51,264 nucleotides of DNA, from contig CAKRHR010000019.1 in NCBI GenBank assembly GCA_934339005.1, positions 1 through 51,264 of the forward strand, written 5' to 3'. The notes beneath the pieces were generated by a model that saw only the letters and a list, made by a program, of their open reading frames with translations, searched no databases and was not told where the DNA came from. Below are positions 42,826 through 51,264 of this stretch, one piece after another. The translations under genes were made by a program, and so were the position numbers. The DNA comes from an uncultured Catenibacillus sp. GTDB taxonomy: Bacteria; Bacillota; Clostridia; Lachnospirales; Lachnospiraceae. Numbering within the stretch: the first letter of the stretch is position 1; every line of letters begins with the position of its first letter.

Positions 42826-43590
42826 GTGAAGAATTTTAATGTAATCCGCATGAGATGCTATCTGGAACGAATTATATGTGGAACAGCGCTGGTTCTGACA
42901 GGTGCGGGTATTTTATACAGTATTGTGTATGAGATGGCAACGCTTTATGATGAGGCAGCGCTGCTTGCATATATATGCGGGATAGTGGCATGCGCAGTGA
43001 TGGTTATACTTGGTGTTTTCATGCTGTATGGAGCTTCACGGATGAACCGCAGAATATTCAGATGTTTATCTGCCGAAGAACGTCAGCTGTTTTATTATGA
43101 GATGCGCAGCAAGGATGCGTTGTGTTTTGGTAATCAGTTGATTATCACACCGCATTTTGTTGTTGCTTATTCCAGAACTTTGCTGGCAAACGTGCATATT
43201 ATCAAGATGGATGATTTGGTTGCGTGCTTTGGCAGGAATGTTTATGGCGATGCCAGTGATGAACCGGAAAGCTATCAGCTGCTTTTATTTGATAGAACAT
43301 TTAAGAAGATTGAATGTATCGTCAAAGGTAAAAGAGCAAAGATGATGGATGAAGGATATCAGGTATTGTTAAGCCTTTCACCATGGGTGTTTTCGGATAA
43401 CTATGATGAATTTATGAATTCTTATTCAAGAAAATCAAAAGAAAAAGCTTATTTGAAGGAAATTGAGCTTCGGCGACAGCATACACAGCCTTTAGATGAT
43501 ACCCTGCCACTGCCTCAGACGACAGCAGCGGATATCATTCGAAAGTTCAATGAAATGCAGGAGAGAGAAGCTCAAGAAGATAATGGTTGA
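42826..43590 (+). CDS. Membrane protein of unknown function
   Basis: A 254-residue protein with two membrane helices (about 14-36 and 43-67) followed by a soluble domain (about 75-190) that resembles the PH-like part of YcxB-type proteins, then a charged tail. I do not recognise a specific family. It begins with GTG 42826 behind GAGGCG; no ATG is in a good position. Its last 44 bases overlap the convergent exonuclease gene. It may be co-transcribed with rpsA, since no terminator lies between them. Confidence 0.6.
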   Translation: MKNFNVIRMRCYLERIICGTALVLTGAGILYSIVYEMATLYDEAALLAYICGIVACAVMVILGVFMLYGASRMNRRIFRCLSAEERQLFYYEMRSKDALCFGNQLIITPHFVVAYSRTLLANVHIIKMDDLVACFGRNVYGDASDEPESYQLLLFDRTFKKIECIVKGKRAKMMDEGYQVLLSLSPWVFSDNYDEFMNSYSRKSKEKAYLKEIELRRQHTQPLDDTLPLPQTTAADIIRKFNEMQEREAQEDNG

Positions 43591-44656
43591 TACAGTCCGT
43601 ATCTTTAGTCAGTGATTGATATTCGAAAAAGCTTATATCAGAAACGGTGTTTTCTTTGTAGACAGGCGTAAACCAGGCGCTCTGTTCCGGAAGGAAGATG
43701 CCGTTTTTCTTTGTATAGCATGTTTCTTTAGTTGCTTTAATACGTCTGCTTTTATCCACAAAGGCAGCAAGACTCTGGTGAATCGCTTCATCTTCCTCTG
43801 GCAGGTAATAATATTGTTTGTAATCCGGATAATAGAATTTTAATGTGCCCTCATATGTATAGATATACATGTGCCCATCATGCGCTGAAAGTGTCAGTGT
43901 GCACAAATTCGTATGGAGCGTGATTGGAATTTCTATAAAACCGGGTAAAGTAAGATGAAGATAAAGATCCGGGCCATTTAAGACTTTGACAGTTTGCATG
44001 TTTGATGTCGCTATATCAGATATTTGCATATTAGTGACAGAAAAATGTCCTTTGAAAAAATCAATATAAGACAGCAGCGGCAGCAGTTTAATCATACCGG
44101 TAATATCTTCATAGTTATGGATAAATAAAAGTTTCTGCTCATGCTCGGCATGGGACTGAACATATTTCTTATAAACTTTAATCAATTGACCGCCATTATA
44201 TTTGTCCTCGCGGCCGATGCCAAGGAAGGCTTCAATAGATTTTTGCCTGAGGTTTGGTAGGTCAAGAGCTGCACCGTAGGGCTTGATTTCTTTGTACAAA
44301 TCCATGTGTTGCAGGTGGCTTAACGGATTTGGTAAGTGGTAATGTGTGCATTTTTTCTCGATATATGAAAAATCAAAGGCTGTGCCATTATATGAGATGC
44401 AGTAAATAAAATCTCCGGCAAATTCAGAAAAAGCCTGCAAAAGCGTCTGTTCGCCGACAGGCAGTCCGGTTTCGTCAAACCACTGAATTGTTTTCCATGC
44501 ATGGTCAGAATAATAGCTTACACCAATCATATAAAGGTGCGAAGTAATTGGAGAAAAGCCGGTTGTTTCAATGTCGAAAAATAAGGTTTTATCCTGAATC
44601 CTGTCTAAAAATTCCGGAGAAACCACCGGAAATATGTCGTGTGTTTCGATAATCAA
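43547..44656 (-). CDS. RNase H-like (YprB-type) exonuclease domain protein
   Basis: A 369-residue protein with a DEDD-type RNase H fold exonuclease domain (about 20-185): FFDIETTGF (Asp28, Glu30), YNGTAFDFSYIEKKC and the late HNYEDITGM. This fits the ribonuclease H-like domain of YprB, often linked with DNA repair helicases; the C-terminal half (about 200-369) has no motif I know. The start is TTG 44656 with AAAGGA about 12 bases upstream; no ATG is nearby. It is divergent from ruvA and shares a promoter region, which suggests a DNA repair link by position. Confidence 0.8.
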   Translation of the reverse strand: MIIETHDIFPVVSPEFLDRIQDKTLFFDIETTGFSPITSHLYMIGVSYYSDHAWKTIQWFDETGLPVGEQTLLQAFSEFAGDFIYCISYNGTAFDFSYIEKKCTHYHLPNPLSHLQHMDLYKEIKPYGAALDLPNLRQKSIEAFLGIGREDKYNGGQLIKVYKKYVQSHAEHEQKLLFIHNYEDITGMIKLLPLLSYIDFFKGHFSVTNMQISDIATSNMQTVKVLNGPDLYLHLTLPGFIEIPITLHTNLCTLTLSAHDGHMYIYTYEGTLKFYYPDYKQYYYLPEEDEAIHQSLAAFVDKSRRIKATKETCYTKKNGIFLPEQSAWFTPVYKENTVSDISFFEYQSLTKDTDCINHYLLELLSPAFH

Positions 44657-44691
44657 AGGTTTTGCCCGTCCTTTCCAAAAAGTCTGCCTTG

Positions 44692-44720
44692 ATTATAATC
44701 AAAAAAAGATGGAATGTAAA
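44692..44720 (-). promoter_or_regulatory. Promoter of the RNase H-like gene
   Basis: Minus strand TTTACA (44720-44715), a 17-base spacer and perfect TATAAT (44697-44692). The -10 lies in a perfect 10-bp palindrome GATTATAATC. Confidence 0.75.
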
Positions 44721-44731
44721 GCTGTTTACGC

Positions 44732-44760
44732 TTGAAATCATGTGAAGATTCATGTATACT
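44732..44760 (+). promoter_or_regulatory. Promoter of ruvAB
   Basis: TTGAAA (44732-44737), a 17-base spacer and TATACT (44755-44760). It is back-to-back with the minus-strand promoter, the -35 boxes being about 11 bases apart. No LexA box was recognised. Confidence 0.75.
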
Positions 44761-44792
44761 AGAACTAATGTTTGGTGAAAGGATAGCGAAGA

Positions 44793-45401
44793 ATGATTGC
44801 ATTTATCAAAGGAATACTGTGTGATATATCAGAAGATATGATTGTTATAGAGAATCAGGGCATGGGCTACAGCGTAGCTGTACCGGGCAGTGTGATTGAC
44901 AGACTGCCTGCGGTAGGTACGGAAGTGAAGGTATTTACGTATCTTCATGTGAAGGAGGATATGATTGGTCTGTACGGTTTCCTCACCAAAGATGATTTGA
45001 ACATTTTTAAATTACTGCTTACGGTCAATGGTATCGGGCCAAAGGGTGCACTTGGTATTCTTTCAGCGATGACAGCGGACGAACTGCGATTTGCAGTGCT
45101 GGCTTCTGATGAAAAGACGATTGCAAAAGCACCGGGTATTGGCAAGAAGACAGCCCAGCGCATGATTATTGATTTGAAGGATAAGCTGGATTTGGAAGAT
45201 GCCTTTGAACACAAATTAAATAACAGTGCGAGCATTTCTGTCTCAGAATCCAACAGCAGAAATGAAGCGATACTTGCGTTAGTAGCACTGGGCTACAGTC
45301 AGGCGGATGCCATGCGTGCGGTAAAATCCTGTGATGTGACAGACAGCATGACAACAGACGAGATATTAAAACTGGCATTGAAAAAGATGATGACATTTTA
45401 G
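44793..45401 (+). CDS. ruvA: Holliday junction DNA helicase subunit RuvA
   Basis: Binds four-way junctions and loads RuvB; 202 residues, normal. It begins MIAFIKGILCDISEDMIVIENQGMGY (OB fold), then has helix-hairpin-helix motifs in LTVNGIGPKGALGIL and APGIGKKTAQRMIIDLKDKL. The C-terminal domain III that contacts RuvB is present (NEAILALVALGYSQADAMRAV). AAAGGATAGCGAAGA lies before the ATG. ruvB follows after 44 bases. Confidence 0.97.
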   Translation: MIAFIKGILCDISEDMIVIENQGMGYSVAVPGSVIDRLPAVGTEVKVFTYLHVKEDMIGLYGFLTKDDLNIFKLLLTVNGIGPKGALGILSAMTADELRFAVLASDEKTIAKAPGIGKKTAQRMIIDLKDKLDLEDAFEHKLNNSASISVSESNSRNEAILALVALGYSQADAMRAVKSCDVTDSMTTDEILKLALKKMMTF

Positions 45402-45445
45402 ATGGTGATTTTTTAGGATAGCTTTTAAATAACAGGATGGTAGAT

Positions 45446-46444
45446 ATGAATAATCGTGTCATAACAACAGAATTAATTGAAGATGATATTGTCATTGAGA
45501 ATAATCTTCGTCCGAAGCTTTTGAAGGACTACATTGGTCAGAAGACGCTGAAGGATAAATTAAAAATTTATATCGAGGCGGCAAAGCAGCGAGAAGAGCC
45601 TTTGGACCATGTATTGTTTTATGGTCCTCCGGGACTTGGTAAGACAACATTGGCGATGATTATTGCCAATGAGATGAATGTTCATTTAAAAATTACGAGC
45701 GGCCCCGCCATTGAAAAGCCGGGTGAGATTGCGGCGGTATTAAACAGTCTTTCAGAGGGAGATGTGCTTTTTATCGATGAGATCCATCGTATGAACCGAC
45801 AGGTGGAGGAAGTGCTTTATCCTGCCATGGAGGATTTTGCGATAGATATTATGATTGGCAAGGGCGCAACAGCACGTTCAGTGCGTCTGGATTTGCCAAG
45901 ATTTACCCTTGTGGGTGCAACTACAAGAGCAGGACTTTTGACAGCGCCGCTGCGTGACCGTTTTGGTGTCGTCAGCCGTCTGGAGTTTTATACACCGGAT
46001 GAGCTTTGTCAGATTATTACACATTCAGCCGCAAAGCTTGGGGTGACGATTGACAAAGATGGTGCCATGGAGATGGCAAGACGTTCAAGAGGTACGCCTC
46101 GACTGGCAAACCGACTGCTGAAGCGTGTCAGAGATTTTGCACAGATCCGTTTTGATGGCGTGATTACAAAGGAAGCTGCAGATTATGCCCTGGATTTGCT
46201 GGAAGTGGACAAGCTTGGCCTTGACCAGGTGGACAGACGCCTTTTACTTACAATCATGGACAAATTTTCGGGTGGGCCTGTAGGTCTTGATACGCTTGCT
46301 GCTGCGATTGGTGAGGATGCGACAACAGTTGAGGATGTTTATGAGCCTTATCTGATACAAAATGGTCTGATTATCCGTACACCAAGAGGCCGTGCAGTGA
46401 CAGATGCAGCGTATGCACATTTTCACAGAGAAAGACCTGTATAA
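45446..46444 (+). CDS. ruvB: Holliday junction branch migration ATPase RuvB
   Basis: AAA+ motor that drives branch migration with RuvA; 332 residues. It shows LRPKLLKDYIGQ, Walker A GPPGLGKT (60-67), Walker B LFIDEIHRMNR, GATTRAGLLTAPLRDRFG with the arginine finger, and the C-terminal winged helix ending in TPRGRAVTDAAYAHF. ATG 45446 is chosen for AGGA eight bases upstream; ATG 45437 overlaps it. ruvC is not in this cluster, as is usual in Firmicutes. Confidence 0.97.
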   Translation: MNNRVITTELIEDDIVIENNLRPKLLKDYIGQKTLKDKLKIYIEAAKQREEPLDHVLFYGPPGLGKTTLAMIIANEMNVHLKITSGPAIEKPGEIAAVLNSLSEGDVLFIDEIHRMNRQVEEVLYPAMEDFAIDIMIGKGATARSVRLDLPRFTLVGATTRAGLLTAPLRDRFGVVSRLEFYTPDELCQIITHSAAKLGVTIDKDGAMEMARRSRGTPRLANRLLKRVRDFAQIRFDGVITKEAADYALDLLEVDKLGLDQVDRRLLLTIMDKFSGGPVGLDTLAAAIGEDATTVEDVYEPYLIQNGLIIRTPRGRAVTDAAYAHFHRERPV

Positions 46445-46524
46445 GAAATTAAATGTTAATCATGTATCTTAGTGTTTTTTGTCGAAACAGGCAGCAGACA
46501 GGTCGGCTGAATCGGGAAAAGCGC

Positions 46525-46553
46525 TTGCACTTTCGAAAAGTATCGTATATAAT
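46525..46553 (+). promoter_or_regulatory. Promoter of zapA
   Basis: TTGCAC (46525-46530), a 17-base spacer and perfect TATAAT (46548-46553). Confidence 0.85.
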
Positions 46554-46591
46554 ATGAATTATATCAGCTTATGATTGAGGAGGTTCAACAC

Positions 46592-46993
46592 ATGTCAGCA
46601 AAAACAGACATTCAGGTTGTTATCGGTGGAAAAGTATATACATTAAGCGGATACGAAAGTGAAGCGTATTTGCAGAAGATTGCATTATATATAAACAATA
46701 AGATGGCAGAACTCAACGAATCCATGAACTGTAAGCGCTTGAGCTCAGAGATGCAGAAGATTCTGCTGGAACTGAATATGGCAGATGATTATTATAAGGC
46801 GAAGAATCAGATTGACGCACTGGAGAAAGACATTGAGGAAAAAGACAAAGTCGAGTATGATTTGAAGCATGAATTAATTGCTGCGCAGATTCGTATTGAA
46901 GAAACATTAAAAGAGATTGAGAATCTCAAAAATGAAAATAATGAACTCCAGAAACAGATTGTTAAATTGGAAACAAAAGCTTACCATAAATAA
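46592..46993 (+). CDS. zapA: Cell division protein ZapA
   Basis: A 133-residue FtsZ-ring stabiliser. The N-terminal ZapA domain (about 1-60) shows DIQVVIGGKVYTLSGYESEAYLQKIALYINNKM. A long coiled coil (about 60-130) rich in Glu and Lys follows, longer than in the Bacillus protein. GAGGAGG (46577-46583) lies eight bases before ATG 46592; ATG 46571 precedes that site. It has its own promoter. Confidence 0.88.
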   Translation: MSAKTDIQVVIGGKVYTLSGYESEAYLQKIALYINNKMAELNESMNCKRLSSEMQKILLELNMADDYYKAKNQIDALEKDIEEKDKVEYDLKHELIAAQIRIEETLKEIENLKNENNELQKQIVKLETKAYHK

Positions 46994-47003
46994 AAGTTAC
47001 AGT

Positions 47004-47040
47004 GCTGCCATACATATTTTTTGTTGTGCAGCCTTTTCTT
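47004..47040 (+). terminator. Weak terminator candidate after zapA
   Basis: GCTGC (47004-47008) pairs with GCAGC (47028-47032), then CTTTTCTTTT. The stem is short and the loop long. Confidence 0.35.
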
Positions 47041-47049
47041 TTATATGAT

Positions 47050-47105
47050 GGTCGGGAATTGCGTAGCAATGTAGTAATTCGTATACATCAATGAGTGGTA
47101 AAATT
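47050..47105. repeat. Dispersed intergenic repeat, copy 2
   Basis: A 56-base element, GGTCGGG...TGAGTGGTAAAATT, closely matching 22442-22500. Here the core ATTGC-GTA-GCAAT is a perfect 5-bp hairpin. It lies between zapA and the U32 gene. Confidence 0.8.
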
Positions 47106-47169
47106 GATTAAATGATGACTGAGAATTAATCTGACAGGCCAGTCATTTGCAGATAAATATGGAGGATAT

Positions 47170-49731
47170 ATGGAAAATAGAAACAGAGCACATGCGGTGG
47201 AAATTTTGGCGCCGGGCGGTTCTTATGAATCAATTATTTCGGCGATGAACAGCGGTGCTGATGCGATTTATACCGGTGGTGGTATGTTTGGTGCGCGTGC
47301 CTATGCGGATAATTTAAATCAGGAAAGATTGATTGAGATTATAGATGCAGCGCATTTGCGTGGCAAAAAGATATACCTGACGGTGAATACATTATTAAAG
47401 CAAAAGGAATTACAGACACAGCTTATTCCTTACCTGAAGCCTTATTATGAAGCAGGGCTGGATGCGGTGCTCGTGCAGGATTTTGGTGTATTGTCAAAGA
47501 TTCGAGAAGCTTTCCCAGATTTGCCGATTCATGCAAGTACGCAGATGACGGTACTGACATCGGAATTTTCAAAATGGCTGAAGCAGTTTGGGGTAACGAG
47601 AGTTGTACCTGCCAGAGAATTATCGTTGGATGAGCTTAGGAAAATTAAAGATGAGGTTGATATAGAAGTTGAAACATTTGTCCATGGTGCGCTGTGTTAT
47701 TGTTATTCCGGCCAATGTCTGATGAGCAGTATGATTGGCGGTCGAAGCGGTAATCGTGGCCGTTGTGCACAGCCTTGCCGTCTGCCTTATCAGTTTGTGC
47801 AGGATGGTCAAAATAGTGGCAGAGACACAAAGAAACCGGCATATTTACTAAGTCTGAATGATTTGTGCACGCTGGATTTGATTCCGGACATGGTGGATGC
47901 GGGTATTGATTCCTTTAAGATTGAAGGCCGCATGAAAGGGCCGGAATATGCGGCATTAGTTACTTCTTTATATAAGAAATATACGATGATGTATCTGACT
48001 AAGGGTAGAAGTGGTTACAAGGTGGATGCAGCAGATATAGAAGCACTGATGGATTTATACAATCGAGGCGGTTTCTCCAAAGGTTATTACCAGTGCCACA
48101 ACGATAAGTCAATGATTACTTTTGACCGTTCCAATCACAAGGGTACCCGGGCTGCCAAAATCATTAAGGCAACCGCAGATACAGTGACTTTTAAGGCATT
48201 GGAACAGCTTCATGGCCAGGATGTCCTCGAGGTTAAAGAAGGGCTGTCCAATCAGGATACATATGCCTGGACATTAAAGTCAGATATTCCTGTGAATACG
48301 ACATTTACGATAAAGCATCGCTTTAAATCCAGACAGCATGACCAGTTTTGCTACAGGACGAAGAACCAGTCACTGCTTGAACAGGTGCGAAAGATGTCAT
48401 CTACAGAGCAATTTAAAGAAAAAATTAAGGGTAACTTAAAGATATTTAAAGATTTACCTGCTAAACTGATATTAAGCTATGGCGATATCTGTGTGGAGGT
48501 TGAAGGTCAGGTGGTTCAGCCTGCACTTAACCGGGCGATGACAGAGGACGAGGTTAGAAAACACATGCAAAAGACAGGAGATACCCCTTATGTGTTTGAT
48601 ACCCTTGATGTAGAGATGGATGCAGATATATTTATGCCGGTGGCTGTCTTAAAGCAGTTACGCAGAGATGCGATTACATTACTTGAGGCTCGAATTCTGG
48701 AGAGTTTCAGACGAACGATGCCGGAGAATACGATTTCTGGTTGTAAAGTTACAGATATTGTCCGGACAGCAAATGATGCTCAGATGGCAGATAAAATTCA
48801 GAAAACAGACAAAGTTCAGGTTGATAATGTATATTCAGATAAAATCCTGACAGGTGTAGACAAATCTGTGAGTGATGAACTGGCAGATATACAGCACATG
48901 ACAGTGCTTATATCAACGCAGTCACAGTTTGATACGGCATTAAGATATCCTGAAATCTCAAGAATTTATATCAATGATGGTTTGAGTGCACGTATTACTA
49001 AGACACAGCTTGAGATGATGGTTGCAGGTGCACATGATGCCGGAAAAGAGATTTTTCTTGCATTGCCATCCATGTTAAGACATGAAGAAAATGACAGGAT
49101 GCTTCACAGATTAAAATTATATGGTGAGATGACAGATGGTGTGCTTGTGCGAAGCGTTGAAGGCTTATTACTTTTTAAGGAAACACCGGCAAAGTTCAAA
49201 TGTATGCTTGACTGTAATGTTTACACATGGAATCAGAGTGCAAAGCTTTTCTGGAAAAATCAGCAGGCAGATGAACTGACGGTGCCGGAGGAATTGAATT
49301 TCAGAGAATTATCAGAGCGCGGCTGTGCAGGGGATGAGATGATTGTTTACGGGTACAGACCGTTAATGACAACAGCACAGTGCCTGACAAAGACAACCGG
49401 ACATTGTCAGAAGACACAGCAGGAAAATACCATTGGCTGGCTGACAGACAGAAAAGATAAGCATATGATGGTTGAAAGACACTGCGAGGGTTGTTATAAT
49501 ACGATTTATAACAGTCAGGTGTTAGTGTTGCTTGATGAGCTTGATAAAATCCGGTCATTAGATATGCACTCTGTACGTCTGGAATTTACAACAGAGAATC
49601 AACATGAGATGAAAAAGGTCATTGATGCCTATAAAAACGCCTGGTTATCCGATGGTTTTGTAACAGATATGCAAAAATCCGGTTTGCGCATGGATTTTAC
49701 AAAAGGCCATTTTAAAAGAGGAGTTGAATAA
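47170..49731 (+). CDS. U32 family peptidase / RlhA-like 23S rRNA hydroxylation protein
   Basis: An 853-residue protein. The N-terminal half is a U32 domain with EILAPGGSYESIISAMNSGADAIYTGG and the family signature ETFVHGALCYCYSGQCLMSS, followed by NRGRCAQPCRLPY cysteines. The C-terminal half is a DUF3656-type extension. This layout fits RlhA, which hydroxylates a cytidine in 23S rRNA, rather than a simple protease. A further cysteine set near the end (RHCEGCYN) could help bind an iron-sulfur cluster. GGAGGATAT lies before the ATG. rodA follows seven bases after the stop. Confidence 0.85.
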   Translation: MENRNRAHAVEILAPGGSYESIISAMNSGADAIYTGGGMFGARAYADNLNQERLIEIIDAAHLRGKKIYLTVNTLLKQKELQTQLIPYLKPYYEAGLDAVLVQDFGVLSKIREAFPDLPIHASTQMTVLTSEFSKWLKQFGVTRVVPARELSLDELRKIKDEVDIEVETFVHGALCYCYSGQCLMSSMIGGRSGNRGRCAQPCRLPYQFVQDGQNSGRDTKKPAYLLSLNDLCTLDLIPDMVDAGIDSFKIEGRMKGPEYAALVTSLYKKYTMMYLTKGRSGYKVDAADIEALMDLYNRGGFSKGYYQCHNDKSMITFDRSNHKGTRAAKIIKATADTVTFKALEQLHGQDVLEVKEGLSNQDTYAWTLKSDIPVNTTFTIKHRFKSRQHDQFCYRTKNQSLLEQVRKMSSTEQFKEKIKGNLKIFKDLPAKLILSYGDICVEVEGQVVQPALNRAMTEDEVRKHMQKTGDTPYVFDTLDVEMDADIFMPVAVLKQLRRDAITLLEARILESFRRTMPENTISGCKVTDIVRTANDAQMADKIQKTDKVQVDNVYSDKILTGVDKSVSDELADIQHMTVLISTQSQFDTALRYPEISRIYINDGLSARITKTQLEMMVAGAHDAGKEIFLALPSMLRHEENDRMLHRLKLYGEMTDGVLVRSVEGLLLFKETPAKFKCMLDCNVYTWNQSAKLFWKNQQADELTVPEELNFRELSERGCAGDEMIVYGYRPLMTTAQCLTKTTGHCQKTQQENTIGWLTDRKDKHMMVERHCEGCYNTIYNSQVLVLLDELDKIRSLDMHSVRLEFTTENQHEMKKVIDAYKNAWLSDGFVTDMQKSGLRMDFTKGHFKRGVE

Positions 49732-49738
49732 AAATTCT

Positions 49739-51076
49739 ATGGTAAATGTAATTACACAGATTTCAAAATATCTGCTTGTGATTTTGATGGCGGTATATAC
49801 GATGAAATGTTTTACAGTCTTTCGGGCAAAATATGATTTTGACCGAGGTTCTGTATACACAACACAAAATGTGCTGATGTTTATGATTCATTTCATTTTT
49901 TATATGCTGATTTATCTGAACACAAAAGATGTGAAGATGATTATTTTTTATGTGCTGCAGGTGATGCTGTTTGCGTGTACACTTATTTTTTACCGAAATA
50001 TGTATCGAAAAGCTTCCAGATTATTGATTAATAATATGTGCTTTTTGATGATGATTGGTTTTGCTGAGCTGACACGTTTGGACAGTGCAGATTATCCGGT
50101 CAACAGACAGTTTATGATTGGCGTTGTGTCCATTATGATTTCACTGGCTGTGCCGATTATTATTGCCAAAGGCGCATTTTTGAAAAAACTCGGTCCGGTA
50201 TATGGTGTTGTTGGATTATTACTGATTGTGTCAGTATTTATTCCGGGCATTGGTGAAAACTTAAATGGTGCCACCGGTTGGATTTCAATTGGACCGATTT
50301 CATTGCAGCCATCAGAGCTTGCGAAAATCGTTTTTGTATTTTTTATCGCAGCGATGTTGTGCAAACGTACAGATTTTAAATATATTGTCCTTATCAGTAT
50401 ATGTGCAGCTGTGTTTGTACTTGTGCTTGCTGCAGCCACAGACCTTGGTGCAGCACTGATTTTCTTTGTTGTCTATGTTGTGATGCTCTTTATCGCCACA
50501 GGAAAATGGCGCTATATGGGTCTTGGATTTGGGGCACTTGGCGCAGGATTTGTGGCGGGTTACAAATTATTTTCCCATGTCAGGGTACGTGTGAATGCAT
50601 GGTTGCATCCATGGTCTGATTATCAGAATACCACGTATCAGATTGCACAGTCATTATTTGCCATTGGTACAGGTGGATGGTTTGGTTCGGGCTTTTATAA
50701 GGGCATGCCACAGATTACTCCGATTGTGGGCAGTGATTTTATTTTCTCCGCAATTGTTGAGGAGATGGGGGCACTGTTTGGTATTTGTCTGTTATTGATT
50801 TACATCAGTTGTCTTGTGATGTTTTTTAATATCTCTTTAAGAATTACAGATACTTTTTATAAACTGCTTGCAATTGGCTTAAGTGTCGGTTACGGCGTTC
50901 AGGTGCTGCTTTGTATCGGCGGTGTAGTGAAGTTTATTCCGCATACAGGTGTTACACTGCCGTTAATCAGTTACGGCGGAAGCTCGATTTTATCAACTAT
51001 TCTTGTATTTTCAGTGATTCAGGGGTTATACCTTCTGAAACAAAAGGAGGTGCAACAGCTTGAGGAAGAAAGATAA
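49739..51076 (+). CDS. FtsW/RodA/SpoVE family peptidoglycan glycosyltransferase
   Basis: A 445-residue SEDS protein with about 12 membrane helices, including an extra N-terminal set compared with RodA of about 390 residues. The core shows GATGWISIGPISLQPSELAKI, ATDLGAALIFF and the C-terminal FIPHTGVTLPLISYGGSS. SEDS proteins polymerise lipid II with a partner class B penicillin-binding protein, and the next frame is probably that partner. AGGAG (49719-49723) is 15 bases before ATG 49739 and directly abuts TTG 49724, so the start is uncertain. rodA versus ftsW cannot be decided here. Confidence 0.88.
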   Translation: MVNVITQISKYLLVILMAVYTMKCFTVFRAKYDFDRGSVYTTQNVLMFMIHFIFYMLIYLNTKDVKMIIFYVLQVMLFACTLIFYRNMYRKASRLLINNMCFLMMIGFAELTRLDSADYPVNRQFMIGVVSIMISLAVPIIIAKGAFLKKLGPVYGVVGLLLIVSVFIPGIGENLNGATGWISIGPISLQPSELAKIVFVFFIAAMLCKRTDFKYIVLISICAAVFVLVLAAATDLGAALIFFVVYVVMLFIATGKWRYMGLGFGALGAGFVAGYKLFSHVRVRVNAWLHPWSDYQNTTYQIAQSLFAIGTGGWFGSGFYKGMPQITPIVGSDFIFSAIVEEMGALFGICLLLIYISCLVMFFNISLRITDTFYKLLAIGLSVGYGVQVLLCIGGVVKFIPHTGVTLPLISYGGSSILSTILVFSVIQGLYLLKQKEVQQLEEER

Positions 51077-51264
51077 TCGAAATACACGCAAACCATACAA
51101 TCACCGTCTATCGGGAGATTATCCGGAAATGTATGACGAGGATTTTGATGCTTATAATGATGGTTACGATAACCGCCGGGGTGCGTATTCAGAGGATTTT
51201 GATGCATTTGATGACGGTTATCAGGATGTCTATCATGGTGATTATGATAATCAGGGCTATGATG
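51060..51264 (+). CDS. Partial gene, probable class B penicillin-binding protein (N-terminus only)
   Basis: An open frame of 68 codons running off the window. It starts at TTG 51060 with a strong ribosome site, AAGGAGGTG (51044-51052), and overlaps the SEDS gene by 17 bases. The visible part is a basic start followed by an acidic Asp/Tyr/Gly-rich segment with two EDFDAxxDGY repeats, likely a disordered cytoplasmic tail. SEDS genes are usually followed by a penicillin-binding protein gene, which is why I suggest one; no catalytic motif is inside the window. Confidence 0.55.
   Translation, partial: MRKKDNRNTRKPYNHRLSGDYPEMYDEDFDAYNDGYDNRRGAYSEDFDAFDDGYQDVYHGDYDNQGYD

Noticed and set aside
46445..46500. 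Terminator after ruvB
   Set aside because: A T-run is present near 46475 but no stem precedes it.

Overview
The window looks like a chromosomal segment from a low-GC, spore-forming member of the Clostridia, most likely Lachnospiraceae. This is inferred from gene content, not from a search. The indicators are sigH in a cysS-mrnC-rlmB-sigH block, a ylbJ-type sporulation membrane protein beside tmcAL, a CIRCE-controlled groESL operon, a tyrosine T-box ahead of tyrS, many strong Shine-Dalgarno sites with several TTG starts, and tRNA genes without encoded CCA. Nearly everything is housekeeping. I see no prophage, insertion sequence, CRISPR array or obvious transferred island.

Layout. 1-4.6 kb: tRNA-Asp (minus), then a type IIA topoisomerase pair (parE/gyrB-like, parC/gyrA-like). 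4.6-7.9 kb: a membrane-anchored zinc-ribbon/glycan-binding protein, then T-box and tyrS. 8-14 kb is the most accessory part: tRNA-Pro, a small zinc-ribbon protein, a secreted C39-like papain-fold protein facing a CxC-repeat cysteine-rich protein, then a leucine-rich-repeat protein, a VWA/metallopeptidase-like protein and a MoxR-type AAA+ ATPase. 14-18 kb: ispF, cysS, mrnC, rlmB, sigH. 18-20.5 kb: a DUF368 and a DedA membrane protein on either side of tRNA-Thr, then a CmpB-like membrane protein. 20.7-27.3 kb: glnS, groES-groEL, an unknown membrane protein and guaB. 27.5-30.9 kb: a membrane-anchored amidase facing ylbJ and tmcAL. 31.3-37 kb: a cystine/amino-acid ABC transporter, a PatB/MalY C-S lyase, a MATE transporter and a DUF1847 protein, which together look like a sulfur amino acid unit. 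37.1-42.8 kb: yceD-rpmF, then rpiR-type regulator, BaiN-like flavoprotein, cmk, ispH and rpsA. 42.8-51.3 kb: an unknown membrane protein convergent with an RNase H-like exonuclease, ruvAB, zapA, a U32 peptidase/RlhA-like protein, a rodA/ftsW gene and the start of a probable penicillin-binding protein.

Functional threads. Translation (three aminoacyl-tRNA synthetases, three tRNAs, rRNA/tRNA modification, S1, L32), envelope building (rodA and probable PBP, amidase, two families linked to undecaprenyl-phosphate recycling) and DNA maintenance (topoisomerase, ruvAB) dominate. Control is unusually readable: many near-consensus sigma-A promoters, a T-box, CIRCE, a possible attenuator before glnS, a 17-bp dyad in the guaB leader and a strong inter-cistronic hairpin in the ABC operon.

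No clearly undescribed multi-gene system was found. The best candidates for follow-up are the LRR/VWA/AAA+ cluster, the CxC-repeat protein beside the C39-like protein, the DUF368/DedA neighbourhood, the guaB leader dyad, the dispersed 56-59-bp repeat and the possible frameshift at the start of the MATE gene.
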